Shown here piece after piece: positions 1 through 6,978 of a DNA stretch of 64,000 nucleotides. The stretch lies in contig JAJZFV010000055.1 of NCBI GenBank assembly GCA_021805205.1, positions 110,987 to 174,986 on the forward strand. The letters run 5' to 3'. The stretch comes from Actinomycetes bacterium. GTDB lineage: Bacteria > Actinomycetota > Acidimicrobiia > Acidimicrobiales > Acidimicrobiaceae. The translations under genes and the position numbers were made by a program. Under the pieces are notes generated by a model. That model was not told the DNA's origin, made no database searches, and saw only the letters and a program-made list of their open reading frames with translations. The number at the start of each line of letters is the position of its first letter. The first letter of the stretch is position 1.

Positions 1-2
1 AC

Positions 3-635
3 AACCCTAAGAATGACTTAAAGAATCCACAGTCTGTAGTTGCTAAGACGCCACTATCGGATCCCTCAACCACAACCACCATAGCCTCGACGCCTACCAC
101 TATTGATCCGGGCCTACTGCCGCAAACAAACGTCCAGCCAGCAAATTCGAGTGTCGCCCTACAGAACAGTATGAGAAATCTGTTCTACGGCATAACACAG
201 GATTCGATAGCCACTGCCCTAAAATCGTTCTTCACTCTCGACTCCTACCTCTCGGTAAAGAGTCTCCAAGATGACGCCTACGACTATGCAGCTAGGCTCG
301 TCTTCGAATTTTCACTTGACGTTGAGGCTGCACACAACTACATCGCTTCACAGGGGAAGGCGACCTTCGTGGGGGTATACGTGCCCTCTGCTAACGTCCA
401 TTACGTATCTCCTGGCGTCTGCTACAACCGTCTCGGATACTGGATGGTACCCGACTCTCGCCTCCTGTACTCGGTCAATGGCAAAACTTACTCAATCGGG
501 ATCGCCTCCTTGATCTCATGGAGGGGTACTTGGTACGTCGTGCACCTCGGTGCAATCAGTAGACCTAGCAGGGTCGGAGTAGTCGACTCGCCCGCGACCG
601 GAGTTGGCCCTCCAGGTCCAAGTGGTGGTTGCTAA
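3..635 (+). CDS. C-terminal part of an unknown, probably exported protein
   Basis: The reading frame is open from the first bases of the window, so this gene starts upstream and about 210 residues are seen. The visible part opens with a threonine-, proline- and serine-rich stretch, as in linkers of exported proteins. A folded-looking region follows, with a tryptophan/tyrosine-rich motif (SWRGTWYVVHLG) near the end. It finishes in a short Pro/Gly tail and a terminal cysteine. I recognise no catalytic motif. The internal ATG at 171 has no convincing ribosome site and lies mid-frame, so I do not take it as the start. It converges on the ArsR–rhodanese gene 60 bases further on. The function is unknown; an anchored or secreted extracellular protein is only an inference from composition. 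Confidence 0.6.
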   Translation, partial: NPKNDLKNPQSVVAKTPLSDPSTTTTIASTPTTIDPGLLPQTNVQPANSSVALQNSMRNLFYGITQDSIATALKSFFTLDSYLSVKSLQDDAYDYAARLVFEFSLDVEAAHNYIASQGKATFVGVYVPSANVHYVSPGVCYNRLGYWMVPDSRLLYSVNGKTYSIGIASLISWRGTWYVVHLGAISRPSRVGVVDSPATGVGPPGPSGGC

Positions 636-695
636 GAAACAACCGCTCCTAACGCAGAACTTCACCTTGGAATAACAATCCCACCGGATCCATTC

Positions 696-1391
696 TCAGA
701 CTTCTACTTCACGACCAGCTACCTTCCATTCAGTAAAACCATCTGAAAGACGAACCGCACGTAAGTTGTGCTGCTTCAGAATTGAAAGGGCGTCATTTGC
801 GAATGAACAGTAGGCGCCTCTGCAGTAGACGACTACCTCTAGACCACCGCTGCCAACAGGGGAGATGGATCCGATTTGGCTCAAATCTAAGATCCTTTCA
901 ACTTCAGCTGAGAGTTCTTCCAGCGGTATCGAAATCGCACCTGGAATATGGCCTGCGAGGTACTCCTCTCGCGGTCGAACATCTAGAACCACCACATTGC
1001 CACTAGCAACTCGATCTTCGAGATTTGCTTGCTCAACCAGCTCGCCCTCGGCATCTCCGAGATAGCGCTCTAAGGCAATCTCTGCACGTTCATAGTGATT
1101 AAGGGCTACGCCTCTAAAGCACTCGAGCAACTCAGCTACTGCAAAGCTGGACAACATGTAAATGATGCGAGTTCCTTCACGGCGGGTAGTCACCAATCCG
1201 CTTCGCCTCATAATTTGAAGATGGGCAGAGGTAGTGGTCACCGAGGTTCCAATTCGATCAGAAAGGAGTTCGACGCTCCTTTCTCCCTGAGAGAGGACGT
1301 CGAGAATCTCAATTCGTTTTCCATTGGAAAGCACCTTGCCAACTTCTGCGAAGGCGTTGTATAGATCTTCTTTAGTGCGCGTATCACCCAT
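696..1391 (-). CDS. ArsR-family regulator fused to a rhodanese domain
   Basis: Residues about 10–95 form a winged helix-turn-helix of the ArsR type (recognition region around TSVTTTSAHLQIMRRSGLV). Residues about 118–231 form a rhodanese domain with the typical LDVRP...EEYLAGHIPGA signature. Its active-site loop is C190-R-G-A-Y-C195, so the sulfur-accepting cysteine is intact and a second cysteine lies nearby. Fusions of this kind are known as sulfur-responsive repressors, in which persulfide formation on cysteine could relieve repression; that role is inferred here. No metal-site cysteine pair typical of arsenic or cadmium sensors is evident in the DNA-binding half. The gene is divergent from an MFS transporter, and an AT-rich inverted repeat lies just upstream, which suggests autoregulation and control of the exporter. 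Confidence 0.85.
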   Translation of the reverse strand: MGDTRTKEDLYNAFAEVGKVLSNGKRIEILDVLSQGERSVELLSDRIGTSVTTTSAHLQIMRRSGLVTTRREGTRIIYMLSSFAVAELLECFRGVALNHYERAEIALERYLGDAEGELVEQANLEDRVASGNVVVLDVRPREEYLAGHIPGAISIPLEELSAEVERILDLSQIGSISPVGSGGLEVVVYCRGAYCSFANDALSILKQHNLRAVRLSDGFTEWKVAGREVEV

Positions 1392-1399
1392 GCCTTAAG

Positions 1400-1433
1400 T
1401 ATATTCTATAATTATCAAGAATAATAGAATATA
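1400..1433. promoter_or_regulatory. Inverted repeat, candidate operator of the ArsR–rhodanese regulator
   Basis: Two perfect 10-base arms, TATATTCTAT (1400–1409) and ATAGAATATA (1424–1433), are separated by 14 bases, which themselves contain a partial continuation of the dyad. The site begins 9 bases upstream of the regulator start and lies about 100 bases upstream of the divergent MFS gene. AT-rich dyads of this size are typical ArsR-family operators. Binding is inferred. Confidence 0.6.
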
Positions 1434-1532
1434 TCTATTGAAGTTGGCTTATAGGGTAGCGGTCTTAGCAATCATGAGGGGATTGACGGCCATCCGCCGA
1501 GAGCAGAACGACCACGAGGAGGCAGATTCAGG

Positions 1533-2792
1533 GTGAAGCAGCAGTTAGATACGGCGGTAGAGCTTGGACTTAGACAGAATCTAAGTCAATTCATCCTGTT
1601 GGCGCTGGTGAATATAACCGTAGGCGGGCTCGTTGGCCTAGAGCGCACAACCACTCCAATAGTTGGCAAAGAAGTCTTTCAACTCACAAGCACAATCGCC
1701 ATCTTCTCTTTTATTATTGCATTTGGTGCAACAAAGGCAGTTACCGATCTCATTACCGGCCCACTAACCGCCAAATACTCCAAGCGATCAATTCTCCTAG
1801 TTGGGTGGCTACTTGGCGCGCCAGTCCCCTTTATCCTGGCCTATTCAACCCATTGGTGGATGATTATCGTAGCGAACGTTGCACTTGGTTTAAATCAAGG
1901 ATTGACCTGGTCAATGACTGTAAATATGAAGATCGATCTGGTTGGGCCAAAGCAACGTGGCCTAGCAACTGGGGTCAATGAAGCAGCTGGATATGGCGCT
2001 GTCGGAGCTACTGCGCTTCTAACCGGTTTTTTGGCAAGTCACTACGGCCTTCGTCCTACGCCGGAGCTAATTGGGATCATATTCGTAGTTCTTGGTTTCG
2101 TTCTAAGTCTTGTGGTAAGGGACACCGCAATCCACGTCGCACACGAGAATAAAAGCCACGCTTCGACGATGAAGGAGGCGCTTGTTGACCCCCAGTCGCA
2201 GCAAAAGCTACGTTTTCGAACTATCTTTTGGGAGACAACTTGGAGCAATCGAAGGCTAAGGGGGGCTAGTCAGGCAGGTTTTATAAACAACCTGAACGAC
2301 GCAGTTACATGGGGTGTGTTCCCACTGTTATTCACCAACCACGGCCTTGGTCTAGTGGCAGTTGGACTTATCAAGGGAATCTACCCTCTCCTTTGGGGCT
2401 TTGGTCAGATTCCAGCCGGATTCGCCTCTGACAAGATCGGCAGAAAACCGCTGATAGTTTTGGGGATGGCGATTCAGGCCGGAGCGCTGGTACTAGCTGT
2501 ATCACTCCTCAAGTGGCCCCTCGTCGCCGGCATAGTCTCTGCGACAGTTCTGGGCGTCGGAACGGCCATGGTCTATCCCACGCTCATCGCAGCGGTTTCG
2601 GATTCAATCGTTCCGTCGCTGCGCAGTAAAACTTTGGGCGTCTATCGATTCTGGAGGGATCTCGGTTACGCTGCCGGCGCTCTCAGCGCTGGCGTCATTG
2701 CAAACTTGGCCGGTCTCAATACATCGATATTGATAGCTGCGGCGCTAACTGCACTCTCTTCATTTTTAGCGTTCAAGTGGATTCCAAATTGA
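1533..2792 (+). CDS. MFS transporter (12 membrane helices, drug/solute efflux type)
   Basis: A 419-residue integral membrane protein with about twelve hydrophobic segments. The loop between helices 2 and 3 carries LITGPLTAKYSKRS, a weak form of the MFS motif. The second half repeats it as ASDKIGRKPL, close to the canonical DRxGRR/K signature. The start is GTG at 1533, with a strong GAGGAGG site about 10 bases upstream. A cytoplasmic loop of roughly 45 charged residues separates the two halves. The substrate cannot be told from sequence. Divergence from the ArsR–rhodanese gene, with a shared operator, makes export of a sulfur-related or toxic compound plausible, but this is inference. Confidence 0.85.
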   Translation: MKQQLDTAVELGLRQNLSQFILLALVNITVGGLVGLERTTTPIVGKEVFQLTSTIAIFSFIIAFGATKAVTDLITGPLTAKYSKRSILLVGWLLGAPVPFILAYSTHWWMIIVANVALGLNQGLTWSMTVNMKIDLVGPKQRGLATGVNEAAGYGAVGATALLTGFLASHYGLRPTPELIGIIFVVLGFVLSLVVRDTAIHVAHENKSHASTMKEALVDPQSQQKLRFRTIFWETTWSNRRLRGASQAGFINNLNDAVTWGVFPLLFTNHGLGLVAVGLIKGIYPLLWGFGQIPAGFASDKIGRKPLIVLGMAIQAGALVLAVSLLKWPLVAGIVSATVLGVGTAMVYPTLIAAVSDSIVPSLRSKTLGVYRFWRDLGYAAGALSAGVIANLAGLNTSILIAAALTALSSFLAFKWIPN

Positions 2793-2816
2793 TCGTCCAA
2801 TAAACAATGAGCAAGA

Positions 2817-3197
2817 TTATTCTCCGCTTGTATCGGTTGGCTCACTTCGGTGAAGATCTCTCTTCTGCTCGATTTGAGCGCTGCGTAACGCAAACATAAC
2901 TCCCCTCTCGACCCAATCATCAAGTACCAGATCTTCACTTAGTGCCTCTTGATCTACTAGCACCCACCCTCTTGCGATTCGACCACTCGTCCTCATCGGC
3001 GTTACGTGTGCTTTTTGGATAAGTAGTTCGGTCTCATCGTGTTCTACCCGAACGATCAATTGGCCTTTACTGCTCACCCCCACGGCCATCTTTCCCTCTA
3101 CCAAGAAACCGAGACCTCCGAACATCTTCTTCTCAACGAAGGGTGCCATTTCAAGGAGGCAAGACCGTACACGCTCTGCAAAAGCGACATCAAGCAT
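2817..3197 (-). CDS. TfoX N-terminal-domain protein
   Basis: A 126-residue protein matching the TfoX N-terminal fold: an early helix, then the hallmark KKMFGGLGFLVEGKMAVGV (residues about 23–41), then a strand with RVEHDE and a C-terminal helix with the WV...DW pattern. Such stand-alone domains are common in bacteria and have no settled biochemical role; the link to competence is known only for full-length TfoX of Gammaproteobacteria. The start is ATG at 3197, with AGGAG six bases upstream. The C-terminal 15 residues are charged and look disordered. It converges on the MFS gene and is probably monocistronic. Confidence 0.8.
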   Translation of the reverse strand: MLDVAFAERVRSCLLEMAPFVEKKMFGGLGFLVEGKMAVGVSSKGQLIVRVEHDETELLIQKAHVTPMRTSGRIARGWVLVDQEALSEDLVLDDWVERGVMFALRSAQIEQKRDLHRSEPTDTSGE

Positions 3198-3383
3198 TTT
3201 GAGCTCCTACAACATCAACCGGCCGCGATCTTAGTAGAAAGGGGGATCCATCTACGAATACTACCGACCCAGGGTTGTCTGAGCCGCCCCATCAAAGATA
3301 GGAAAATTACTTCATCAATGTTTCGAATATGTAAACATTTAACATAAACCGCCATTGCCAAGGCGAGGTGGTAATTTCTATAT

Positions 3384-4307
3384 GTGATTGAAGAACAATT
3401 AATTAAATTTGAAGTTGGCATTCGATACGGATACGACTTTGCAATAGCAACGACGTGGTGCAAGATCTTCGGAAGCGAGTTTCTGACCTCAGGAAAGGCG
3501 CCCCTCGTAGTCTTGCATGGCGGACCGGGAGCTACTCATAGCTACTGCCTGCCGATGGCGGACCTTACACGCGACCAACGTTCAATTATCTTTTACGATC
3601 AAATCGGGAACGGCAACTCAAGCCACTTCCCTGACGCTCCAGTCGAATTCTGGGATCCATCTATCTTCGTAGAAGAACTTCATAACCTAGTGGTGTCCCT
3701 CGGAATTGAAAAAAACCACTCCATTTTGGGACAATCCTGGGGTGGATTTCTCGCCCAAGAGTACGTTTTAGCCCATCCCCAGGGCATCAACAGCATGGTC
3801 TTATCCAATACTGCTGCGTCTTTCCCCCACTTTCTACAGGCTGCCAATGAGTTGCGAACCCAGCTTCCCCAGGAAGTAGAGGCGACGCTCCAACGATGCG
3901 AAGCCAATGGGACAACAGATAGCCAAGAGTACCTCGATGCCTGTGACGTCTTTTATCGTAGGCACGTATGTCGCCTTGAGGAGTGGCCCGAAGAAATTAC
4001 AACCAGCTTTGCAGCGATCGATGATGATCCCACGGTCTATCACACCATGAATGGACCGTCCGAATTCCACGTGATCGGAACCCTAAAAGATTGGTCCTCC
4101 TTAGATCGTCTCCATGAGATCGAGACTCCTACGCTAATCGTATGTGGTCGCTACGACGAAGCAATGCCGTGGCTCTCCGACGAAATCGCTAGTGGCATCG
4201 TGAACTCCGCTGTCAGAATCTTTGAGCAATCCTCGCACATGCCGTTTCATGAGGAGCGTGAACGTTACATGGAGGTCGTTGGAGCATTTCTGAACTCAAA
4301 CGGATAG
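3384..4307 (+). CDS. Alpha/beta hydrolase, proline iminopeptidase-like (peptidase family S33)
   Basis: A 307-residue cytoplasmic hydrolase. It has the oxyanion-hole motif HGGPG at residues 45–49 and the nucleophile elbow G-Q-S-W-G-G with Ser118. Near the C-terminus it has the acid in CGRYDEAMP and the histidine in SSHMPFHEE, which completes the catalytic triad. The HGGPG/GQSWGG combination belongs to proline iminopeptidases and related amino-acid amidases, so it probably releases an N-terminal proline or hydrolyses a small amide. The start is GTG at 3384; the ATG two bases earlier runs straight into a stop. A GAGGTGG site lies about 12 bases upstream. It is not clearly in an operon. The exact substrate is unknown. 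Confidence 0.85.
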   Translation: MIEEQLIKFEVGIRYGYDFAIATTWCKIFGSEFLTSGKAPLVVLHGGPGATHSYCLPMADLTRDQRSIIFYDQIGNGNSSHFPDAPVEFWDPSIFVEELHNLVVSLGIEKNHSILGQSWGGFLAQEYVLAHPQGINSMVLSNTAASFPHFLQAANELRTQLPQEVEATLQRCEANGTTDSQEYLDACDVFYRRHVCRLEEWPEEITTSFAAIDDDPTVYHTMNGPSEFHVIGTLKDWSSLDRLHEIETPTLIVCGRYDEAMPWLSDEIASGIVNSAVRIFEQSSHMPFHEERERYMEVVGAFLNSNG

Positions 4308-4470
4308 AACAAACCACAGAAGCGTAAATACAGGCCAATTCAGAGATCGCCACTGTATCAAGCTTCGGTCCCTCTATGGCCAAGACAGGGGATTCGAAGA
4401 TTTCCGCCGAACATCTTGGGCATCTCCACTCATATGATACGTTCAACAATTCGAAAGAATAGGTGAAACC

Positions 4471-4917
4471 ATGACAACGCGTCTTGACGTTACAGAAAAG
4501 ATTTTGGAAAAGAAGATTCTTAGAGGCTTTAAATGGAGTGAGATCGCCGCTAAAGTCGGCCTCTCTAAAGAGTGGGTTACCGCGGGCTGCCTCGGTCAAA
4601 TGACCTTTGACGAAGCGGTAGCGCAACAGATCGGGGAGATCTTCGACCTAACCGACTTCGAGATCGCGCTGCTTCAGGTTCCACCCTATCGAGGTTCTCT
4701 CCCCACCCAAGTTCCAACCGATCCTGTCATCTATCGCTTATATGAGATAGTTTCAGTCTATGGAACGACAATTAAGGAGTTGATCCACGAAGAGTTTGGC
4801 GATGGAATAATGAGCGCGATCGACTTTGAGATGGATATCACCCGACAACCGGATCCCAAGGGTGATCGTGTCAAAATTGAAATGAGCGGCAAGTACCTCG
4901 CATATCGAACCTACTAA
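4471..4917 (+). CDS. cynS: Cyanase (cyanate hydratase)
   Basis: A 148-residue protein that converts cyanate and bicarbonate to ammonia and carbon dioxide, as a homodecamer in known enzymes. The N-terminal half is the helical domain (residues about 8–70). The catalytic half carries Arg89, Glu92 and Ser115, which line up with the Arg/Glu/Ser triad of the Escherichia coli enzyme at a constant offset of seven residues. Their contexts are IYRLYEI and IMSAIDF. The length is normal for the family. No carbonic anhydrase (cynT), cyanate transporter or CynR regulator lies nearby, so this is an isolated cynS. It may serve detoxification or nitrogen acquisition. Confidence 0.95.
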   Translation: MTTRLDVTEKILEKKILRGFKWSEIAAKVGLSKEWVTAGCLGQMTFDEAVAQQIGEIFDLTDFEIALLQVPPYRGSLPTQVPTDPVIYRLYEIVSVYGTTIKELIHEEFGDGIMSAIDFEMDITRQPDPKGDRVKIEMSGKYLAYRTY

Positions 4918-4973
4918 CAGTCAATTAAAGCAAAGATGCCCCAAGAACTTAGGGGGGAATCTCGGAGGCAAAC

Positions 4974-5015
4974 ATTAGAAGAAAGGCGAGAGGTATCTCC
5001 CGCCCTTCTTCTAAT
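4974..5015. terminator. Long hairpin between convergent genes
   Basis: Arms 4974–4992 and 4997–5015 pair in 17 of 19 positions around a 4-base loop (ATTAGAAGAA on one side, TTCTTCTAAT on the other). It lies between convergent cynS and the two-helix membrane protein gene. There is no clear U-tract on either strand, so it may act as a transcript end stabiliser or a weak bidirectional terminator. Confidence 0.55.
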
Positions 5016-5045
5016 CGGCCCATATCTCAAGCCAACCAAGATTTT

Positions 5046-5633
5046 CTACACCGCGAGGGCGCCTACTCCGATCTTGGCATCTTCGTCAACCTTACGGGAG
5101 TGGGCAAAGCCAAAGGCAACCAAGATCGCCAACACTGCTGCCAATACGAAGGCTGCTATTGCTGCGAAACCAGCTATCTCGCCAAAGACTGAGAAGGCAT
5201 AGGCCTCGAGGAGAAGTCCCCTCAATGTAGTCCCCTTGAAGGAGGTGTTTACCAGTCCTGCCAAGGACGCATTCTTGGGATCTGCCATAGCTGCTGCCGA
5301 AATCTTAGAGTAGACCCCGCCGTAAGACATCTCAGATAGGTGGACTGCGATGAAGTTATTCGCGTAAACCTCAGCCTGGGATCCGGTCAGCAGCTGCTGA
5401 CCTGCATATTGCGACACCGATGGAATCATGCTTGGTGTAACTTCAGTACCCGCCTTAGCGTGAGCAAATGCTGCTGCCGGTGGAAAGAAGATCTTCTGGG
5501 CAGCCAACTGATCGTGAACGCTGCTATTTGCAAAGGAGGCGCCCCAAGTCAGAAGAGAACCAGCTACGAGAAGAACAACAACTACCACTAATCCGAACCA
5601 ACTTACTAATTTGTCGAAAGCACGTCTTTTCAT
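5046..5633 (-). CDS. Two-helix membrane protein with an external domain, unknown function
   Basis: I place the start at ATG 5633, because GGAGG lies five bases upstream; the longer frame from 5672 would add 13 residues and bury that site. The 195-residue protein has a short basic N-terminus (MKRRAF), a first membrane helix (VVVVVLLVAGSLL), an external segment of about 110 residues, and a second helix (FAAIAAFVLAAVLAILVAFGF) before a short charged tail. The segment after helix 1 (SVHDQLAAQKIFFPPA) and the threonine/tyrosine-rich middle recall a widespread actinobacterial family of two-helix proteins often mislabelled as LigA dioxygenase; I make that comparison from memory only. No catalytic residues are apparent. 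Confidence 0.7.
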   Translation of the reverse strand: MKRRAFDKLVSWFGLVVVVVLLVAGSLLTWGASFANSSVHDQLAAQKIFFPPAAAFAHAKAGTEVTPSMIPSVSQYAGQQLLTGSQAEVYANNFIAVHLSEMSYGGVYSKISAAAMADPKNASLAGLVNTSFKGTTLRGLLLEAYAFSVFGEIAGFAAIAAFVLAAVLAILVAFGFAHSRKVDEDAKIGVGALAV

Positions 5634-6100
5634 TTTTCCTCCATTCGTCCCGAACCGAAACTTAATTCTCAATATACGTCTAACTCACAGTGCTTTAGAT
5701 AGGTAAAAGGTCCCAATCTAATTAGGAATATAGAATATATAAATTCAATGGATTTGAAAACACATCATAAATAGCATCTTGACCTGCTAAATTAGCCTTA
5801 ATCTATTTATTTGTATGATACAACTATATGAACTATGACACACAATAATCATATTTTAAGCGGAGAAATTATCGAACTAATATATATTCGTTTACTCATA
5901 TATATTTACCTGAATCAAAGTTCAAAGAACGGTGATAATCGGATTCAAAAACGAGTTACAAAGTTCAGGTCAATGATAACTAAATGAAAGGACAGGCCAT
6001 GGCCGAGTTTTCAAGTCCAACTCTTTATTCTTGGATCATTAGAAGCGTTGCTACGATAGCAAGATCGCTATGAAATTCTCTATCGAATCGGAGCAAAGAT
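5634..6100. other. AT-rich intergenic region
   Basis: About 470 bases between divergent genes, strikingly AT-rich from 5700 to 5990. It holds one plausible short reading frame (5999–6073) and a hairpin (6044–6069), both listed separately. A copy of the 11-base string ATAGAATATAT seen in the ArsR operator occurs at 5730–5740, but without a matching second arm. I see no RNA gene or repeat array. Confidence 0.5.
5999..6073 (+). CDS. Possible 24-residue leader peptide before the DNA methyltransferase
   Basis: ATG at 5999 is preceded by AAAGGA with a six-base spacer, a better ribosome site than most genes here have. The frame encodes 24 residues (beginning MAEFSSPTLY, ending TIARSL) and stops 27 bases before the methyltransferase start. 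The 3' end of the frame overlaps a hairpin, TTGCTA-cga-TAGCAA (6048–6062), whose stem extends through AGCG/CGCT (6044–6047, 6066–6069) past a bulge. This is the layout of a translated leader, but no regulatory codon run is seen. It may equally be chance. Confidence 0.3.
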   Translation: MAEFSSPTLYSWIIRSVATIARSL

Positions 6101-6964
6101 TTGATCAATTTGGATGCGGAGCATTCTTACGTCGTTTCAGGTACCGCTGAGGCAACTTTAAATAGCCTAGACCAGGGAACTCTTGATCTTATCTACATTG
6201 ATCCCCCCTTCAACACCGGCATAACCCAGACGAAGACGACGACAAAGAGCCGCCAATCGAACGATAACGACGGTTTGACGGGATTTGGAGGAAAGAAGTA
6301 CCACCGCGAGAAAGTAGAGGCGGTCGGCTACAACGATAGCCACGACGACTTTATCGATTCATTTCTAAAGCCAGTGCTCGAACTTTCACACCAAAAGTTA
6401 AAGGACCACGGAGCGCTCTACCTCCATCTCGACTATCGCGAAGTTCACTACGCCAAAGTACTGCTCGATAAAGTATTTGGTCGTGATAACTTCCTAAACG
6501 AAATCATCTGGGCCTACGACTACGGCGGCAAGGCTAAGACCAGGTGGCCTGCCAAACACGACAACATCCTCTTTTACGTTAAAGATCGCAAAAACTACAA
6601 GTTCAATAGTGATCAGATCGATCGCGAGCCATATATGGCCCCGGGTCTCGTCACCAAGGAGAAAGCGGAGCGAGGAAAGCTGCCTACAGATGTGTGGTGG
6701 CACACGATTGTAAGTCCCACCGGGAGGGAAAAGAGCGGATATCCTAACCAGAAACCCCTTGGGATTCTGCGGCGCATTTTAGGCGCTTCAAGCGACGAAG
6801 GAGATTTTGTGGCAGACTTCTTCAGTGGTTCTGGCACAACCGCTGTCGCAGCTAGCGAAATGGGGAGAAGATTTATCGTTAGTGATGTAAATCCCAAGGC
6901 TATCGAAGTTACCTCTACCCGACTCGACGCCATAGGAGCCAAGTATCAAAGATTGGATCTCTAG
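6101..6964 (+). CDS. Orphan site-specific DNA methyltransferase (amino-MTase, DPPF type)
   Basis: A 287-residue enzyme expected to transfer a methyl group from SAM to an exocyclic amino group of adenine (or cytosine N4) in a specific DNA site. Catalytic motif IV is D34-P-P-F with an NTG tail. The SAM-binding motif I, FFSGSGTT, follows at about 241–248, so the order (motif IV before motif I) is that of the beta group. Between them lies a variable region (about 130–200) likely to hold target recognition, and YPNQKP (215–220) precedes motif I. The start is TTG at 6101, with GGAG seven bases upstream. No restriction endonuclease or specificity subunit is adjacent. A housekeeping role in chromosome marking is therefore likelier than restriction, though the target is unknown. 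Confidence 0.88.
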   Translation: MINLDAEHSYVVSGTAEATLNSLDQGTLDLIYIDPPFNTGITQTKTTTKSRQSNDNDGLTGFGGKKYHREKVEAVGYNDSHDDFIDSFLKPVLELSHQKLKDHGALYLHLDYREVHYAKVLLDKVFGRDNFLNEIIWAYDYGGKAKTRWPAKHDNILFYVKDRKNYKFNSDQIDREPYMAPGLVTKEKAERGKLPTDVWWHTIVSPTGREKSGYPNQKPLGILRRILGASSDEGDFVADFFSGSGTTAVAASEMGRRFIVSDVNPKAIEVTSTRLDAIGAKYQRLDL

Positions 6965-6978
6965 CTTCTAGCTAATTC

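Noticed and set aside
4415..4438. TTGGGC and TATGAT upstream of cynS as a promoter.
   Set aside because: The spacing is only 11 bases, too short for a housekeeping promoter.
5730..5740. Second copy of ATAGAATATAT, which also occurs in the ArsR–rhodanese dyad.
   Set aside because: There is no complementary arm and the region is strongly AT-rich, so a chance match is likely.
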